DNA of 64,000 nucleotides from Paractinoplanes rishiriensis (GTDB lineage Bacteria; Actinomycetota; Actinomycetes; Mycobacteriales; Micromonosporaceae). A program made the translations under genes and the position numbers. Numbering within the stretch: position 1 is the stretch's first letter; each line of letters begins with the position of its first letter. The notes below the pieces were generated by a model. The model saw nothing but the letters and a program-made list of their open reading frames with translations. It was not told the origin of the DNA and searched no databases. This document shows positions 34,670 to 43,407 of the stretch, in pieces. The DNA lies in NCBI RefSeq assembly GCF_016862375.1, contig NZ_BOMV01000069.1, positions 62,001 to 126,000 on the forward strand, written 5' to 3'.

Positions 34670-35937
34670 TGAAACGCACCGCGACCGTCCTCGCCGCCGT
34701 GCTGCTGGCCGCCGCCGGCTGCAGCAGCAACGGAGACAGCAATAACAGTGGCAGCAGCGCCAACACCCCGGGAGTGACCGACACCGAGATCGTCGTCGGC
34801 ACCCACATGCCCCTCACCGGTCCGGCCGCGGCCGGCTATTCGAAGATCGCGCCGGCCTCCAAGGCGTACTTCGACTTCGTCAACGCGAACGGCGGCGTGC
34901 ACGGCCGCAAGATCACATACAAGATCATGGACGACGGCTACAACCCGTCGAACACCCAGCAGGTGGTGCGTGAACTGGTCCTCCAGGACAAGGTGTTCGC
35001 GATCCTGAACGGCCTCGGCACCCCCACGCACACCGGCGTCCTGGACTTCCTCAAGACCAACCGGGTGCCCGACCTGTTCGTGGCCAGCGGCAGCCGGAGC
35101 TGGAACCAGCCGGACAAGTATCCGGGCACGTTCGGCTTCAACCCGGACTACACGGTCGAGGGCAAGATCCTGGCCACTCACGTGAAAGAGACGCACGCCG
35201 GTAAGAAGGTGTGCTTCCTCGGCCAGGACGACGACTTCGGCCGGGACAGCCTGGCCGGCATCGAGAAGATCCTCGGTCCGGTGGCGGCCAAGCAGTCGTA
35301 CGTGACCAGCAATCCCAACGTCGGACCGCAGATGGGCGCGCTGAAGGCGGCTGGATGCCAGGTAGTGATGCTTGCCACTGTGCCCGGTTTCACAGCGCTC
35401 TCCATCGGCACGGCCGCAAAGATCGGTTTCAAGCCGCAGTTCGTGGTGAGCAACGTCGGCTCCGACCCGACCACGCTCGCCAAGACGCTGGGCGCCGCGG
35501 CGCCGCTGCTCGAGGGCGTGGTGGCGGCCAACTACCTGCCCCTGGCCACCGATGATGCGAACCCCTGGATCCAGCTCTACAAGAAGGTCAACGCGCAGTA
35601 CAACGGCAACGCCGAGTTCGACAACAACATCATCTACGGCATGTCGGTCGCGTACCTCTTCGTGCAGACCCTGCAGGCCGCCGGCCAGGACCTGACCAGG
35701 GAGAAGCTGATCGAGACGGTCGAGAAGGGCGGCTTCACCGGACCGGGCCTGGTCCCGCTGCGGTTCTCCAAGGAAGATCATTCCGGGTACGGCGGACAGC
35801 AGCTCACCAAGCTCACCGACGGCAAGGCCACCTATTTCGGTACGCCCTACCAGACCGACGACAAGGACGGGCCGGTCGCACCGCTGCAGGCACAGGTGGT
35901 CGCGCCACCGGCCAACGGAATCCCCGCGGCACAGTAG
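34669..35937 (+). CDS. ABC transporter substrate-binding lipoprotein (LivK-like)
   Basis: A 422-residue periplasmic-binding-fold I protein. The lipoprotein signal is MKRTATVLAAVLLAAAGCSS, with the lipobox LLAAAGC and Cys17. A Ser/Asn linker precedes TDTEIVVGTHMPLTGPAAAGYSK, then PASKAYFDFVNANGGVHGRKI and the DDGYNPSNTQQVVREL stretch typical of HAAT binding proteins. It captures the substrate outside the membrane for the LivHM-like channel. The family binds amino acids, amides, aromatic acids and other small acids, so the ligand is open. AGGAAGAAGGG precedes the ATG. Confidence 0.92.
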   Translation: MKRTATVLAAVLLAAAGCSSNGDSNNSGSSANTPGVTDTEIVVGTHMPLTGPAAAGYSKIAPASKAYFDFVNANGGVHGRKITYKIMDDGYNPSNTQQVVRELVLQDKVFAILNGLGTPTHTGVLDFLKTNRVPDLFVASGSRSWNQPDKYPGTFGFNPDYTVEGKILATHVKETHAGKKVCFLGQDDDFGRDSLAGIEKILGPVAAKQSYVTSNPNVGPQMGALKAAGCQVVMLATVPGFTALSIGTAAKIGFKPQFVVSNVGSDPTTLAKTLGAAAPLLEGVVAANYLPLATDDANPWIQLYKKVNAQYNGNAEFDNNIIYGMSVAYLFVQTLQAAGQDLTREKLIETVEKGGFTGPGLVPLRFSKEDHSGYGGQQLTKLTDGKATYFGTPYQTDDKDGPVAPLQAQVVAPPANGIPAAQ

Positions 35938-35983
35938 CGTCTGGGTCGGAACGTACTGTTCGGTAGCTAACTAAGGAGCGGCG

Positions 35984-36727
35984 ATGGCGGACCAAGTGGC
36001 GATCGTGACCGGGGCAAGCCGCGGCATCGGCTTCGCCATCGCGCAACGCTTCGTGGCCGAGGGCTACCGGGTGGCCATCACCGGCCGCAACGCCGAGGCG
36101 CTCGAGCAGGCCGTGCTCGACCTGGGCGGCGCCGGGGTGGCGATCGGCATCGCCGGCAAGGGCGACGACCCCGAGCACCGGGCCACCGTGATCGACACCG
36201 TCCTCGGGCAGTTCGGGCCGGTCACCACCCTGGTCAACAACATCGGGATCAACCCGGCGTACGGGCCGCTCGGCACGCTCGACCTCGGCGCCGCCCGCAA
36301 GATGATCGACGTGAACGTCCTCGGCACGCTCGGCTGGGTGCAGGAAGGCCTGCGCGGCGGGCTGGCCGAGGGCGGCTCGATCGTCAACATCTCGTCGGTC
36401 TCCGGCGTGCGCCCGGCGCCGGGGATCGCGTTCTACGGGGTGACCAAGGCCGCGCTGATCCACCTGACCGAGGAACTGGCCGTCGAGCTGGCGCCGAGGA
36501 TCCGGGTCAACGCGGTCGCCCCGGCCGTGGTCAAGACCAGGTTCGCCAGCGCGCTCTACGAGGGTCGCGAGGAGCAGGTGGCCGGCACATACCCGCTGCG
36601 CCGGCTCGGCGTGCCCGAGGACATCGCCGGCGCGGTCGCCTTCCTCTGCTCGCCGGACGCCGCCTGGATCACCGGCCAGACCATCGTGATCGACGGCGGC
36701 CTGACCCTCACCGGGGCGGTGGGATGA
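35984..36727 (+). CDS. short-chain dehydrogenase/reductase, FabG-like
   Basis: A 247-residue classical SDR: cofactor motif VTGASRGIGFAIA, NNIGIN, catalytic Ser in INISSVSG-type VNISSVSG, YxxxK in FYGVTKAAL, and the C-terminal ITGQTIVIDGGLTLTG. It oxidises or reduces a hydroxy/keto group, perhaps on an acyl-CoA. A 46-bp gap separates it from the binding protein and contains TAGCTAACTAAGG just before the start, so a secondary promoter is possible. It overlaps the next SDR by ATGA. Confidence 0.9.
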   Translation: MADQVAIVTGASRGIGFAIAQRFVAEGYRVAITGRNAEALEQAVLDLGGAGVAIGIAGKGDDPEHRATVIDTVLGQFGPVTTLVNNIGINPAYGPLGTLDLGAARKMIDVNVLGTLGWVQEGLRGGLAEGGSIVNISSVSGVRPAPGIAFYGVTKAALIHLTEELAVELAPRIRVNAVAPAVVKTRFASALYEGREEQVAGTYPLRRLGVPEDIAGAVAFLCSPDAAWITGQTIVIDGGLTLTGAVG

Positions 36728-37500
36728 GGCGGGTCGTGGTCACCGGTGCCGGTGGTGGCATCGGCGCGGCCCTGGCCCGTCGCTTCGCGGCCGAGGGCGC
36801 CGAGGTGATCGTGAACGATGTCAACCCGGCCGCCGCCCAGGCCGTGGCCTCCGAGATCGGCGGTCTCGCGGTGGCCGGTGACGCCGCGGTCGAGGACGAC
36901 ACCCGCCTGCTGATCGAGACCGCCTGGGCCGAACTCGGTGGCCTCGACCTGTTCTGCGCCAACGCCGGCGTGCTCTCGGCCGGCGACGAGAACACCCCCG
37001 ACGAGCTGTGGACCCGGGACTTCGCGGTGAACGTGATGTCCCACGTCTACGTCACCCGGCATCTGCTCCCCCGCTGGCTCGACCAGGACACTCCGAAGCG
37101 GCTGCTCATCACGGTCAGCGCGGCCGGCCTGCTGTCCCTGCTGGGCAGCGCGCCGTACGCGGTCACCAAGCACGCCGCCCTCGCATACGCCGAATGGCTG
37201 CGTGCCACGTACAGCCATCGGGGTTTGATCGTGCAGGCACTGTGCCCGCAGGGCGTGCGCACCGACATGCTGCTGCGCGGCGGTGAGCGCGGCAGCGCGA
37301 GTGCCGCCCTGCTGGCCGAGGGCGCGCTGGAACCGGACGAGGTCGCCACGGTCGTCGGCAAGGCGCTCGAGGGCGAAAGCTTCCTGATCCTGCCGCACCC
37401 CGAGGTGGCCGACTACTACCGGCTGCGGGCCTCGGACCCCGACCGATGGCTGGGCGGGATGAACAAGATGCAGCGGGCGTTCGAGGGCGGCGCGGCATGA
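36724..37500 (+). CDS. short-chain dehydrogenase/reductase
   Basis: A 258-residue SDR with VTGAGGGIGAALARRFAAEGAEVIVNDVN (TGxxxGxG), ANAGVLS, a catalytic Ser in LLITVSAAGL and YAVTKHAAL (YxxxK). The C-terminus lacks the usual TGQ-IDGG end and instead has SFLILPHPEVADYYRLRASDPDRWLGGM, which is typical of SDRs found beside acyl-CoA metabolism genes. ATGA overlaps on both sides tie it to the FabG-like SDR and the kinase. Confidence 0.88.
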   Translation: MRRVVVTGAGGGIGAALARRFAAEGAEVIVNDVNPAAAQAVASEIGGLAVAGDAAVEDDTRLLIETAWAELGGLDLFCANAGVLSAGDENTPDELWTRDFAVNVMSHVYVTRHLLPRWLDQDTPKRLLITVSAAGLLSLLGSAPYAVTKHAALAYAEWLRATYSHRGLIVQALCPQGVRTDMLLRGGERGSASAALLAEGALEPDEVATVVGKALEGESFLILPHPEVADYYRLRASDPDRWLGGMNKMQRAFEGGAA

Positions 37501-38483
37501 AGGGTCTCGACCTCGAACGCCTTCGCGGGTTTCTGCAGACCGGCGAGTTGACCGGGCAGATGTTCGCCGGCGGCCGGTCCAATCTCACGTACGCGGTCAC
37601 CGACGGCGAGCAGCGCTGGGTGCTGCGCCGCCCGCCGCTCGGGCACGTGCTGCCCACCGCGCACGACATGGTGCGCGAGCACCGGGTGCTGGAGGCCCTG
37701 TCGAAGGCCGGCTTCCCGGCACCGCGCCCGGTGGTGCTGTGCACCGACACCGAGGTGATCGGCGCGCCGTTCTATCTCATGGAGCATGTGGACGGACGGA
37801 TCTATCGCGATCTGACCGACCTCGCTGCGCTCGGCCCGGATGCCGTACGCGACCTGACCCTGTCCCTGGTGGACACGCTGGCCCACCTGCACTCGCTCGA
37901 CCCGGTCGCGATCGGGCTGGCCGGCTTCGGCCGCCCGGAGGGCTTCAACCAGCGCCAGGTGGTGCGGTGGAAGAAGCAGCTGGACGCGTCCCGCAGCCGG
38001 GACGTTCCCGGCATCGACGAGTTGCACGCCCGGCTCGCGGTGGACGTCCCGGCCGGTGCCGGTGCGGTGGTGCACGGCGACTTCCGGCTCGACAACGTGC
38101 TGATCGGGCCGGACCTCGACGTCCGCGCGGTGCTCGACTGGGAGATGTCCACCCTCGGCGACCCGCTCAGCGACGTGGCCCTGATGCTGGTCTACGCCGG
38201 CCTGCCGCTGAACGTGGGCGACGGCAAGGCTCCGGTGCCGCTGGCGGTGCCCGGTCATCCCACGGTCGCCGAGATGAGCGCGCACTACGCCGGGCGCAGC
38301 GGCCGGGACGTGAGCGACCTGCACTGGTACGTGGCGTTCGCCTCGTTCAAGCTGGCCGTGATCCTGGAAGGCGTGCACTACCGATACGTGCAGGGACAGA
38401 CCGTGGGTGACGGTTTCGAGACGATCGGCAACCTGGTCGGCCCGTTGGTGATGCGCGGCCACAAGGCGCTGGAGGAAAACTGA
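37497..38483 (+). CDS. APH-family phosphotransferase of the ACAD10/11-LvaA type
   Basis: A 328-residue kinase-fold protein: GGRSNLTYAVTDGEQRWVLRRPPLGHVLPTAHDMVREHRVL (nucleotide-binding lobe), the catalytic loop VVHGDFRLDNVLI (HxDxxxxN) and the metal-binding AVLDWEMSTLGDPLSD. Proteins of this subgroup sit beside or fused to acyl-CoA dehydrogenases. In Pseudomonas LvaA and mammalian ACAD10/11 the kinase phosphorylates the 4-hydroxyl of a 4-hydroxyacyl-CoA before the dehydrogenase partner acts. Here it overlaps an acyl-CoA dehydrogenase gene by TGATG. The reaction is inferred from these relatives. Antibiotic phosphorylation is unlikely in this context. Confidence 0.82.
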   Translation: MKGLDLERLRGFLQTGELTGQMFAGGRSNLTYAVTDGEQRWVLRRPPLGHVLPTAHDMVREHRVLEALSKAGFPAPRPVVLCTDTEVIGAPFYLMEHVDGRIYRDLTDLAALGPDAVRDLTLSLVDTLAHLHSLDPVAIGLAGFGRPEGFNQRQVVRWKKQLDASRSRDVPGIDELHARLAVDVPAGAGAVVHGDFRLDNVLIGPDLDVRAVLDWEMSTLGDPLSDVALMLVYAGLPLNVGDGKAPVPLAVPGHPTVAEMSAHYAGRSGRDVSDLHWYVAFASFKLAVILEGVHYRYVQGQTVGDGFETIGNLVGPLVMRGHKALEEN

Positions 38484-39685
38484 TGGACTTCGGCTACGAC
38501 GCCCGCACCGAGGACCTCCGCAAGCGGCTGCTCGCCTTCATGGACGAGTACGTCTATCCGGCCGAGGCCTTCTATCACGAGCACACCGGCTGGGAACCGC
38601 CGTCCGTCCTCCCGCGCCTCCAGGCCCAGGCTCGGCTGGCCGGCCTGTGGAACCTCTTCCTGCCCGGCACGCACGGTGCCGGCCTGACAAATCTGCAGTA
38701 CGCCCCGCTGGCCGAGATCACCGGCCGCAGCCCGGCCCTGGCGCCCGCTGCGCTGAACTGCGCCGCGCCCGACACCGGCAACATGGAGGTGCTGGCCGAG
38801 TTCGGCACCGCGGAGCAGCAGCGCGACTGGTTGCAGCCGCTGCTGGACGGCACGATCCGCTCCGCGTTCGCGATGACCGAGCCCGGCGTGGCCTCCTCCG
38901 ACGCCACCAACATCGGCACCCGCATCGAACGCGACGGCGACGACTACGTCATCAACGGCCACAAATTCTTCATCACCGGCGCCATGAACCCGAACTGCCG
39001 CATCTTCATCGTGATGGGCAAGACGGACCCCGCTGCGGCCCGCCATGTGCAGCAGAGCATGGTCCTGGTCCCGCGGGACACCCCCGGCGTCACGGTGAAG
39101 CGCGGCATGACCGTCTTCGGCTACAGCGACGGCGATCACGGCGGTCACGCCGAGGTCATCTTCGAAGATGTGCGCGTCCCCGCCACCAACCTGATCGGCG
39201 AGGAGGGCGGCGGCTTCGCGATCTCCCAGGCCCGCCTCGGCCCCGGCCGCATCCACCACTGCATGCGGCTCATCGGCATGGCCGAGCGCGCCCTGGAACT
39301 GATGTGCACGCGGGCGCTGTCCCGCACCCCGTTCGGCAAACCCCTGGCCGAGCAGGGCGTGGTGCAGGATTGGATCGCCGAGTCGCGGGTGCGCATCGAG
39401 CAGGCCCGCCTGCTGGTCCTGAAGGCCGCGTGGCTGATGGACACGGTGGGCAACAAGGGTGCCCACACCGAGATCCAGGCCATCAAAATCATCCTGCCGC
39501 AGACCGTGGAGTGGATCGTCGACAAGGCCATTCAGACGTACGGGGCGGCCGGCGTCAGCCAGGACACCCCGCTGGCCATGCTGTGGGTGGGCGCCCGCAC
39601 CCTGCGCCTGGCCGACGGCCCCGACGAGGTGCACAAGCGCTCTCTGGCCCACCGAGAGTTGAAGCGATACCGGAGCACGCCGTGA
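38483..39685 (+). CDS. acyl-CoA dehydrogenase, ACAD11/LvaC-like
   Basis: A 400-residue FAD-dependent acyl-CoA dehydrogenase-fold protein: AFAMTEPGVASSDATNIGTRI (flavin-contact motif), FFITGAMNPNCRIFIVMG, FEDVRVPATNLIGEEGGGFAISQARLGPGRIHHCMRLIG, SRTPFGKPLAEQGVVQDWIAESR and the C-terminal RLADGPDEVHKRSLAHREL. The RLADGPDEVH ending is typical of the ACAD10/11-like branch that works with an APH-type kinase. I infer that it converts a phosphorylated 4-hydroxyacyl-CoA, or simply an acyl-CoA, toward beta-oxidation. Its start overlaps the kinase stop; its stop overlaps the TetR start (GTGA). Confidence 0.87.
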   Translation: MDFGYDARTEDLRKRLLAFMDEYVYPAEAFYHEHTGWEPPSVLPRLQAQARLAGLWNLFLPGTHGAGLTNLQYAPLAEITGRSPALAPAALNCAAPDTGNMEVLAEFGTAEQQRDWLQPLLDGTIRSAFAMTEPGVASSDATNIGTRIERDGDDYVINGHKFFITGAMNPNCRIFIVMGKTDPAAARHVQQSMVLVPRDTPGVTVKRGMTVFGYSDGDHGGHAEVIFEDVRVPATNLIGEEGGGFAISQARLGPGRIHHCMRLIGMAERALELMCTRALSRTPFGKPLAEQGVVQDWIAESRVRIEQARLLVLKAAWLMDTVGNKGAHTEIQAIKIILPQTVEWIVDKAIQTYGAAGVSQDTPLAMLWVGARTLRLADGPDEVHKRSLAHRELKRYRSTP

Positions 39686-40254
39686 CCAAGGTGGACGGGC
39701 GCACCGCGCGCTCGGAACGCACCCGCAAGGCGATTGTGGACGCCCACCTACAGCTGATCAGCGAGGGCGACCTGCGCCCCACCGCCGACCGGATCGCCAA
39801 GCTGGCCGGGGTGTCGCTGCGGGCGCTGTGGAGCCATTTCGCCGACATGGAGGCACTGTTCGCGGAGAGCGGCGCCCGGGTACTGGAAATCCGCGACGCG
39901 ACACACAAGCCGATCGCGGCGGACCTGCCGCTGCCGGAACGCATCGAGGCGTACTGCAAGCAGCGAGCCCGGATGCTGGAGCAGATCGGCCCGGCCGCGA
40001 AAGCTGCGGGGCTGAAGGAGCCGTTCTCGGAGGCGCTGCGCAACTATCGGCGAATCCATGTGTCGCGGGTGCGCGAGGAGTTGGCGACGCTCTTCGCGGC
40101 GGAGATCAACGGGGATGAGCCGCTGCTGAACGCGCTGACCGCGGTGAGCATGTTCCCGACCTGGTCGACGTGGCGCGAGGTGATGGGCATGGAGGTGCCG
40201 GAGGCGAGGGCAACGCTGTCCCGAGCCCTCACCGCCCTGCTCGCCCCCCATTGA
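39682..40254 (+). CDS. TetR-family regulator of the catabolic operon
   Basis: A 190-residue TetR-type protein with an N-terminal HTH (RSERTRKAIVDAHLQLISEGDLRPTADRIAKLAGVSLRALWSHFADMEALFAES, about 10-64) and a helical ligand domain. Being the last gene of the operon and overlapping the acyl-CoA dehydrogenase (GTGA), it probably autoregulates through the palindrome at 31304-31320. An acyl-CoA or pathway acid would be the expected ligand. Both points are inference. Confidence 0.85.
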   Translation: MTKVDGRTARSERTRKAIVDAHLQLISEGDLRPTADRIAKLAGVSLRALWSHFADMEALFAESGARVLEIRDATHKPIAADLPLPERIEAYCKQRARMLEQIGPAAKAAGLKEPFSEALRNYRRIHVSRVREELATLFAAEINGDEPLLNALTAVSMFPTWSTWREVMGMEVPEARATLSRALTALLAPH

Positions 40255-40270
40255 CGACCCCGTTACGAGG

Positions 40271-40819
40271 TCACTGTGCATTTCGGCGGGGTTTGGCGTT
40301 GCGCAGGCGGATGCCGCTGAAGCCGACCGAGCTTGTGATCACCTCGTCCCAGAAGGACCACAGGTTGTCCAGCAGGCGCAGTTGGATGCCGGCCTCGGCG
40401 TGGCAGTCCAGCAGGTTGCCGACCGGCTCGGGTGGGCCCAGCGGGCGGACCGGTTCGGTGGACACCTGGGCGTGCGGGGCGTTCGGGTCGCCGATGCCCC
40501 GGAAAACCTCGGCCGGCATACGGTAGGCGTACAGCTTGATGGTTTGCATTTTTTCGAGCCAGCCGTATTCGATGGCGTGCACGCGCTCGCCCGAACCGGC
40601 GCCGATGATGCGGTCGCGGTCGGCCGGTGTGGTGCGGGGCACCACCCAGGCCATGCCGCGGGGGCACTGCCGCGGGAACCAATAGCTGGGTGCGTGGTCA
40701 AAATCCACGGCCCAGACGTACGGGTCCTTCTCCGCGGACGTGGCTGCCACGTGCGGGACGAACAGGTCGATGGTCGGATCTTCCGAGAAGTGCAGATACT
40801 CCCCCGCGGCCGGTCGCAT
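40271..40819 (-). CDS. DUF6886-like protein
   Basis: A 182-residue protein with HFSEDPTIDLFVPHVAAT near the start, YVWAVDFDHAPSYWFPRQCPRGMAWV, and a C-terminal helical part (LLDNLWSFWDEVITSSVGFSGIRLRNA). I match this to the family I know as DUF6886, whose function is unknown. TAACCT lies six bases before the ATG at 40819 on the minus strand, so the mRNA is probably leaderless. It converges on the TetR gene and lies just downstream of the alcohol dehydrogenase gene, but has its own promoter. Confidence 0.65.
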   Translation of the reverse strand: MRPAAGEYLHFSEDPTIDLFVPHVAATSAEKDPYVWAVDFDHAPSYWFPRQCPRGMAWVVPRTTPADRDRIIGAGSGERVHAIEYGWLEKMQTIKLYAYRMPAEVFRGIGDPNAPHAQVSTEPVRPLGPPEPVGNLLDCHAEAGIQLRLLDNLWSFWDEVITSSVGFSGIRLRNAKPRRNAQ

Positions 40820-40825
40820 CCGGAC

Positions 40826-40831
40826 AGGTTA
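40826..40831 (-). promoter_or_regulatory. -10 box of a leaderless promoter
   Basis: TAACCT on the minus strand is six bases before ATG 40819. Confidence 0.5.
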
Positions 40832-41920
40832 CGAGAACTGGACCACCGAGCGTGCCCCCTCGCCGCGGGCCATCTTGTCGAACGCCTCGGGCACCTCGGT
40901 CAGCTCGATCCGGTCGGTGATCAGGTGATCCAGCGGGAGGGCGCCGCTCAGGGCGTCGGCGGCCAGGCGTGGGATCTCGATGTCCGGATCGGCGGCGCCG
41001 TAGACCGACGAGCGCAGGGTGCGGGCCGACGAGAAGATGTCCAGGGCGGACAGTTGCACCAGGTCGTCGTTGCTGCCCATGCCGACCACGGTGACCCGGC
41101 CGCCACGACGGGTGGCCCGCCACGCCGCCCGGATCGTCGCGGCCCGGCCCACGCACTCGATGGCGTGGTCGGCGCCGCGGCCCGCGGTGCGGACCCGGAT
41201 CTCCTTGGACAGCGCGTCCGACGAGACCAGGAAGTCGGTGGCGCCGGCCGCCTCGGCCAGGCCCTGCTTCGCCTCGGTGACGTCGACCGCGATCACGTCG
41301 GAGGCGCCGGCCGCCCGGGCCGCGGCCACCACCGCGAGACCGACCCCGCCCAGGCCGATCACCACGACCGACTCGCCGGGCGCCACCTGGGCCGTGTTGC
41401 GGACCGCGCCGGTGCCGGTCAGCACACCGCAGCCGAGCAGTGCGGCCCGGTCGAAGTCGAGTTCGGCCGGCACCCGGATCAGCGCGTTTTCCGGGGCTAC
41501 CACCTGCTGGGCGAACGCGCCCAGGCCGAGGCCCACGTGCACCGGGGCGTTGTCCAGGGTGATGCCGTTCTCCAGGGCCGCGATGCCGGACGACGTGGAG
41601 CACAGCCACGGCTCGGCGCGCCCGCAGAACCAGCAGTTGCGGCAGGCCGGCTGCCAGTTGAGCACCACCCGGTCACCGACCTCGGCCCGGGTCACGCCGC
41701 GGCCGGCCTCGACCACCTCGCCGGCCGCCTCATGGCCGAGGACCAGCGGGTACGGCGCGCGGATCGTGCCGTTGAGCATGGACAGGTCGGAGTGGCAAAC
41801 GCCGGCCGCCCGGATGCGCACCCGCACCTGCCCGGGGCCGACCTCGGGCAGGCGCAGCTCGGCCACGGCGGGCCGCGACCCGGATTCGCGTACCACCAAG
41901 CCTTTGAAGTAACGAGTCAC
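40829..41920 (-). CDS. zinc-dependent alcohol dehydrogenase (class III-like MDR)
   Basis: A 363-residue medium-chain dehydrogenase. Catalytic zinc site residues lie in AAGVCHSDLSMLNG and PLVLGHEAAGEVVEAG. The structural zinc motif is NWQPACRNCWFCGRAEPWLC, and the NAD site is VVVIGLGGVGLAVVAAARAAGASDVIAVDV. It should oxidise a primary alcohol to an aldehyde with NAD or a related cofactor. GTG 41920 overlaps the stop of the aldehyde dehydrogenase gene (GTGA), so the two enzymes are made together: alcohol to aldehyde to acid. Confidence 0.9.
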   Translation of the reverse strand: MTRYFKGLVVRESGSRPAVAELRLPEVGPGQVRVRIRAAGVCHSDLSMLNGTIRAPYPLVLGHEAAGEVVEAGRGVTRAEVGDRVVLNWQPACRNCWFCGRAEPWLCSTSSGIAALENGITLDNAPVHVGLGLGAFAQQVVAPENALIRVPAELDFDRAALLGCGVLTGTGAVRNTAQVAPGESVVVIGLGGVGLAVVAAARAAGASDVIAVDVTEAKQGLAEAAGATDFLVSSDALSKEIRVRTAGRGADHAIECVGRAATIRAAWRATRRGGRVTVVGMGSNDDLVQLSALDIFSSARTLRSSVYGAADPDIEIPRLAADALSGALPLDHLITDRIELTEVPEAFDKMARGEGARSVVQFS

Positions 41921-43335
41921 TTCTGACCGTGCTCCTTGAATTGGATGGCTTTCGTTTGCTGGAACTCGGCCAGACCGTACTCGCCCAGCTCGCGTCCCAC
42001 GCCCGATTGCTTGTATCCGCCAAATGGGGCGAGTGGGTTGAAGGCTCCGCCGTTGACGTCGACCGCGCCGGTCCGCAGCCGCCGGGCCACCGCGAGGGCC
42101 CGCTCGTCGGAGCCCCACACGGCGCCGGCCAGGCCGTAGCGGGAGTTGTTGGCGATCGACACGGCCTCGTCGTCGCTGTCGAACGGGATGATCGACAGAA
42201 CCGGGCCGAAGATCTCCTCCTGGGCCAGTTCGCTGTCCGGGTCGACGTCGGCGAAGACGGTGGGCGCCACGAAGTAGCCGCGCTCCGGCAGCGGCGCGTC
42301 GGGGCCGCCGGCCACCAGGCGCGCCGTGGCGCGGTCGACGAAGCCGCGCACCCGGTCGCGCTGGGCGGCCGAGACCAGCGGGCCGAGCCGGGTGCCCTCG
42401 TCGAACGGATCGCCCACCGGGTAGCCGTCGGCGGCCTTCGCGGCCAGGGTGACCGCCTCGTCGTAGCGGGACCGGTGCACCAGCATCCGGGTCCAGGCCG
42501 TGCAGGTCTGTCCCGAGTTGAGGAACGCGTTGCCGACGCCCACCTTGACCGCCCTGGTCAGGTCGGCGTCGTCCAGGATCACGTTGGCCGACTTGCCGCC
42601 CAGTTCCAGCGCCACCCGGGCGATCCGGTCGGCGGCCGCGTGCGCGACGGCCCGGCCGGTGGCGGTGGAGCCGGTGAACGACACCATGTCGACCCCGGGA
42701 TGGCCGGCGATGGCCGCGCCCACCTCGGCGCCGGTGCCGGTGACCAGGTTGAGCACGCCGGGCGGCACCCCCGCCTCGTCGGCCGCCTCGCACAGCAGGA
42801 ACGCCACCAGCGGGGTGAGCTCGCTCGGCTTGAGCACCACGGTGCAGCCGGCCGCCAGGGCCGCGGCCACCTTGGCCACCACCTGGTGCAGCGGGTAGTT
42901 CCAGGGTGTGATCGCACCGACCACGCCGACCGGCTCGTGCTCGATCAGCGAGTTTCCGATCGTTTCGGTCCGCTGGTCGCGTACCGCCACATCGGCATAG
43001 CCACGCAGGACCGTGAGCGGAAGTCCCGCCTGCACCGCCCTGGCCACCTTGAGCGGCGTGCCCAGCTCGAGCCCCACGGTCCGGGCAATGTCGCCCGCCC
43101 GGGCGGCGAGCGCGCCGTGCAGCCGGTCGAGCACCGCCCCGCGCCCGGCCATCGGCGTGGCCGCCCAGCCGGGAAAGGCCTCGGTCGCCGCGGCCACCGC
43201 CCGGTCCACGTCCTGCGCGGTGCCGGCCGGCACGTGGCCCAGCACCTCCTCGGTCGCCGGATTTTCCACCGCGATGGTTTCGGCCGACGCGGGCGCGACC
43301 CACTGCCCGCCGAGGTAGAGCTCAGATGTGGTCAT
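41917..43335 (-). CDS. aldehyde dehydrogenase (NAD(P)+)
   Basis: A 472-residue aldehyde dehydrogenase: [29 protein letters not shown], the general-base Glu in [12 protein letters not shown], the catalytic Cys in [12 protein letters not shown], and [14 protein letters not shown]. It oxidises an aldehyde to a carboxylic acid. It is the first gene of a two-gene minus-strand unit with the alcohol dehydrogenase. ATG 43335 is preferred to the in-frame GTG four codons upstream. A TTGACA (-35) lies on the minus strand at 43382-43377. Confidence 0.92.
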   Translation of the reverse strand: MTTSELYLGGQWVAPASAETIAVENPATEEVLGHVPAGTAQDVDRAVAAATEAFPGWAATPMAGRGAVLDRLHGALAARAGDIARTVGLELGTPLKVARAVQAGLPLTVLRGYADVAVRDQRTETIGNSLIEHEPVGVVGAITPWNYPLHQVVAKVAAALAAGCTVVLKPSELTPLVAFLLCEAADEAGVPPGVLNLVTGTGAEVGAAIAGHPGVDMVSFTGSTATGRAVAHAAADRIARVALELGGKSANVILDDADLTRAVKVGVGNAFLNSGQTCTAWTRMLVHRSRYDEAVTLAAKAADGYPVGDPFDEGTRLGPLVSAAQRDRVRGFVDRATARLVAGGPDAPLPERGYFVAPTVFADVDPDSELAQEEIFGPVLSIIPFDSDDEAVSIANNSRYGLAGAVWGSDERALAVARRLRTGAVDVNGGAFNPLAPFGGYKQSGVGRELGEYGLAEFQQTKAIQFKEHGQK

Positions 43336-43370
43336 CGTTGTCCTCACCCTGCGCTATGAGAAATCTGCAC

Positions 43371-43400
43371 TGGACGTGTCAAAACTTGTCTGGCTAGTTT
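43371..43400 (+). promoter_or_regulatory. promoter of the acyl-CoA dehydrogenase/ligase unit
   Basis: TGGACG (43371-43376) and TAGTTT (43395-43400), 18 bp apart, precede ATG 43408 by seven bases. The divergent TTGACA for the aldehyde dehydrogenase overlaps the -35 region, so the two units are probably co-controlled. Confidence 0.55.
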
Positions 43401-43407
43401 AAGGGAC

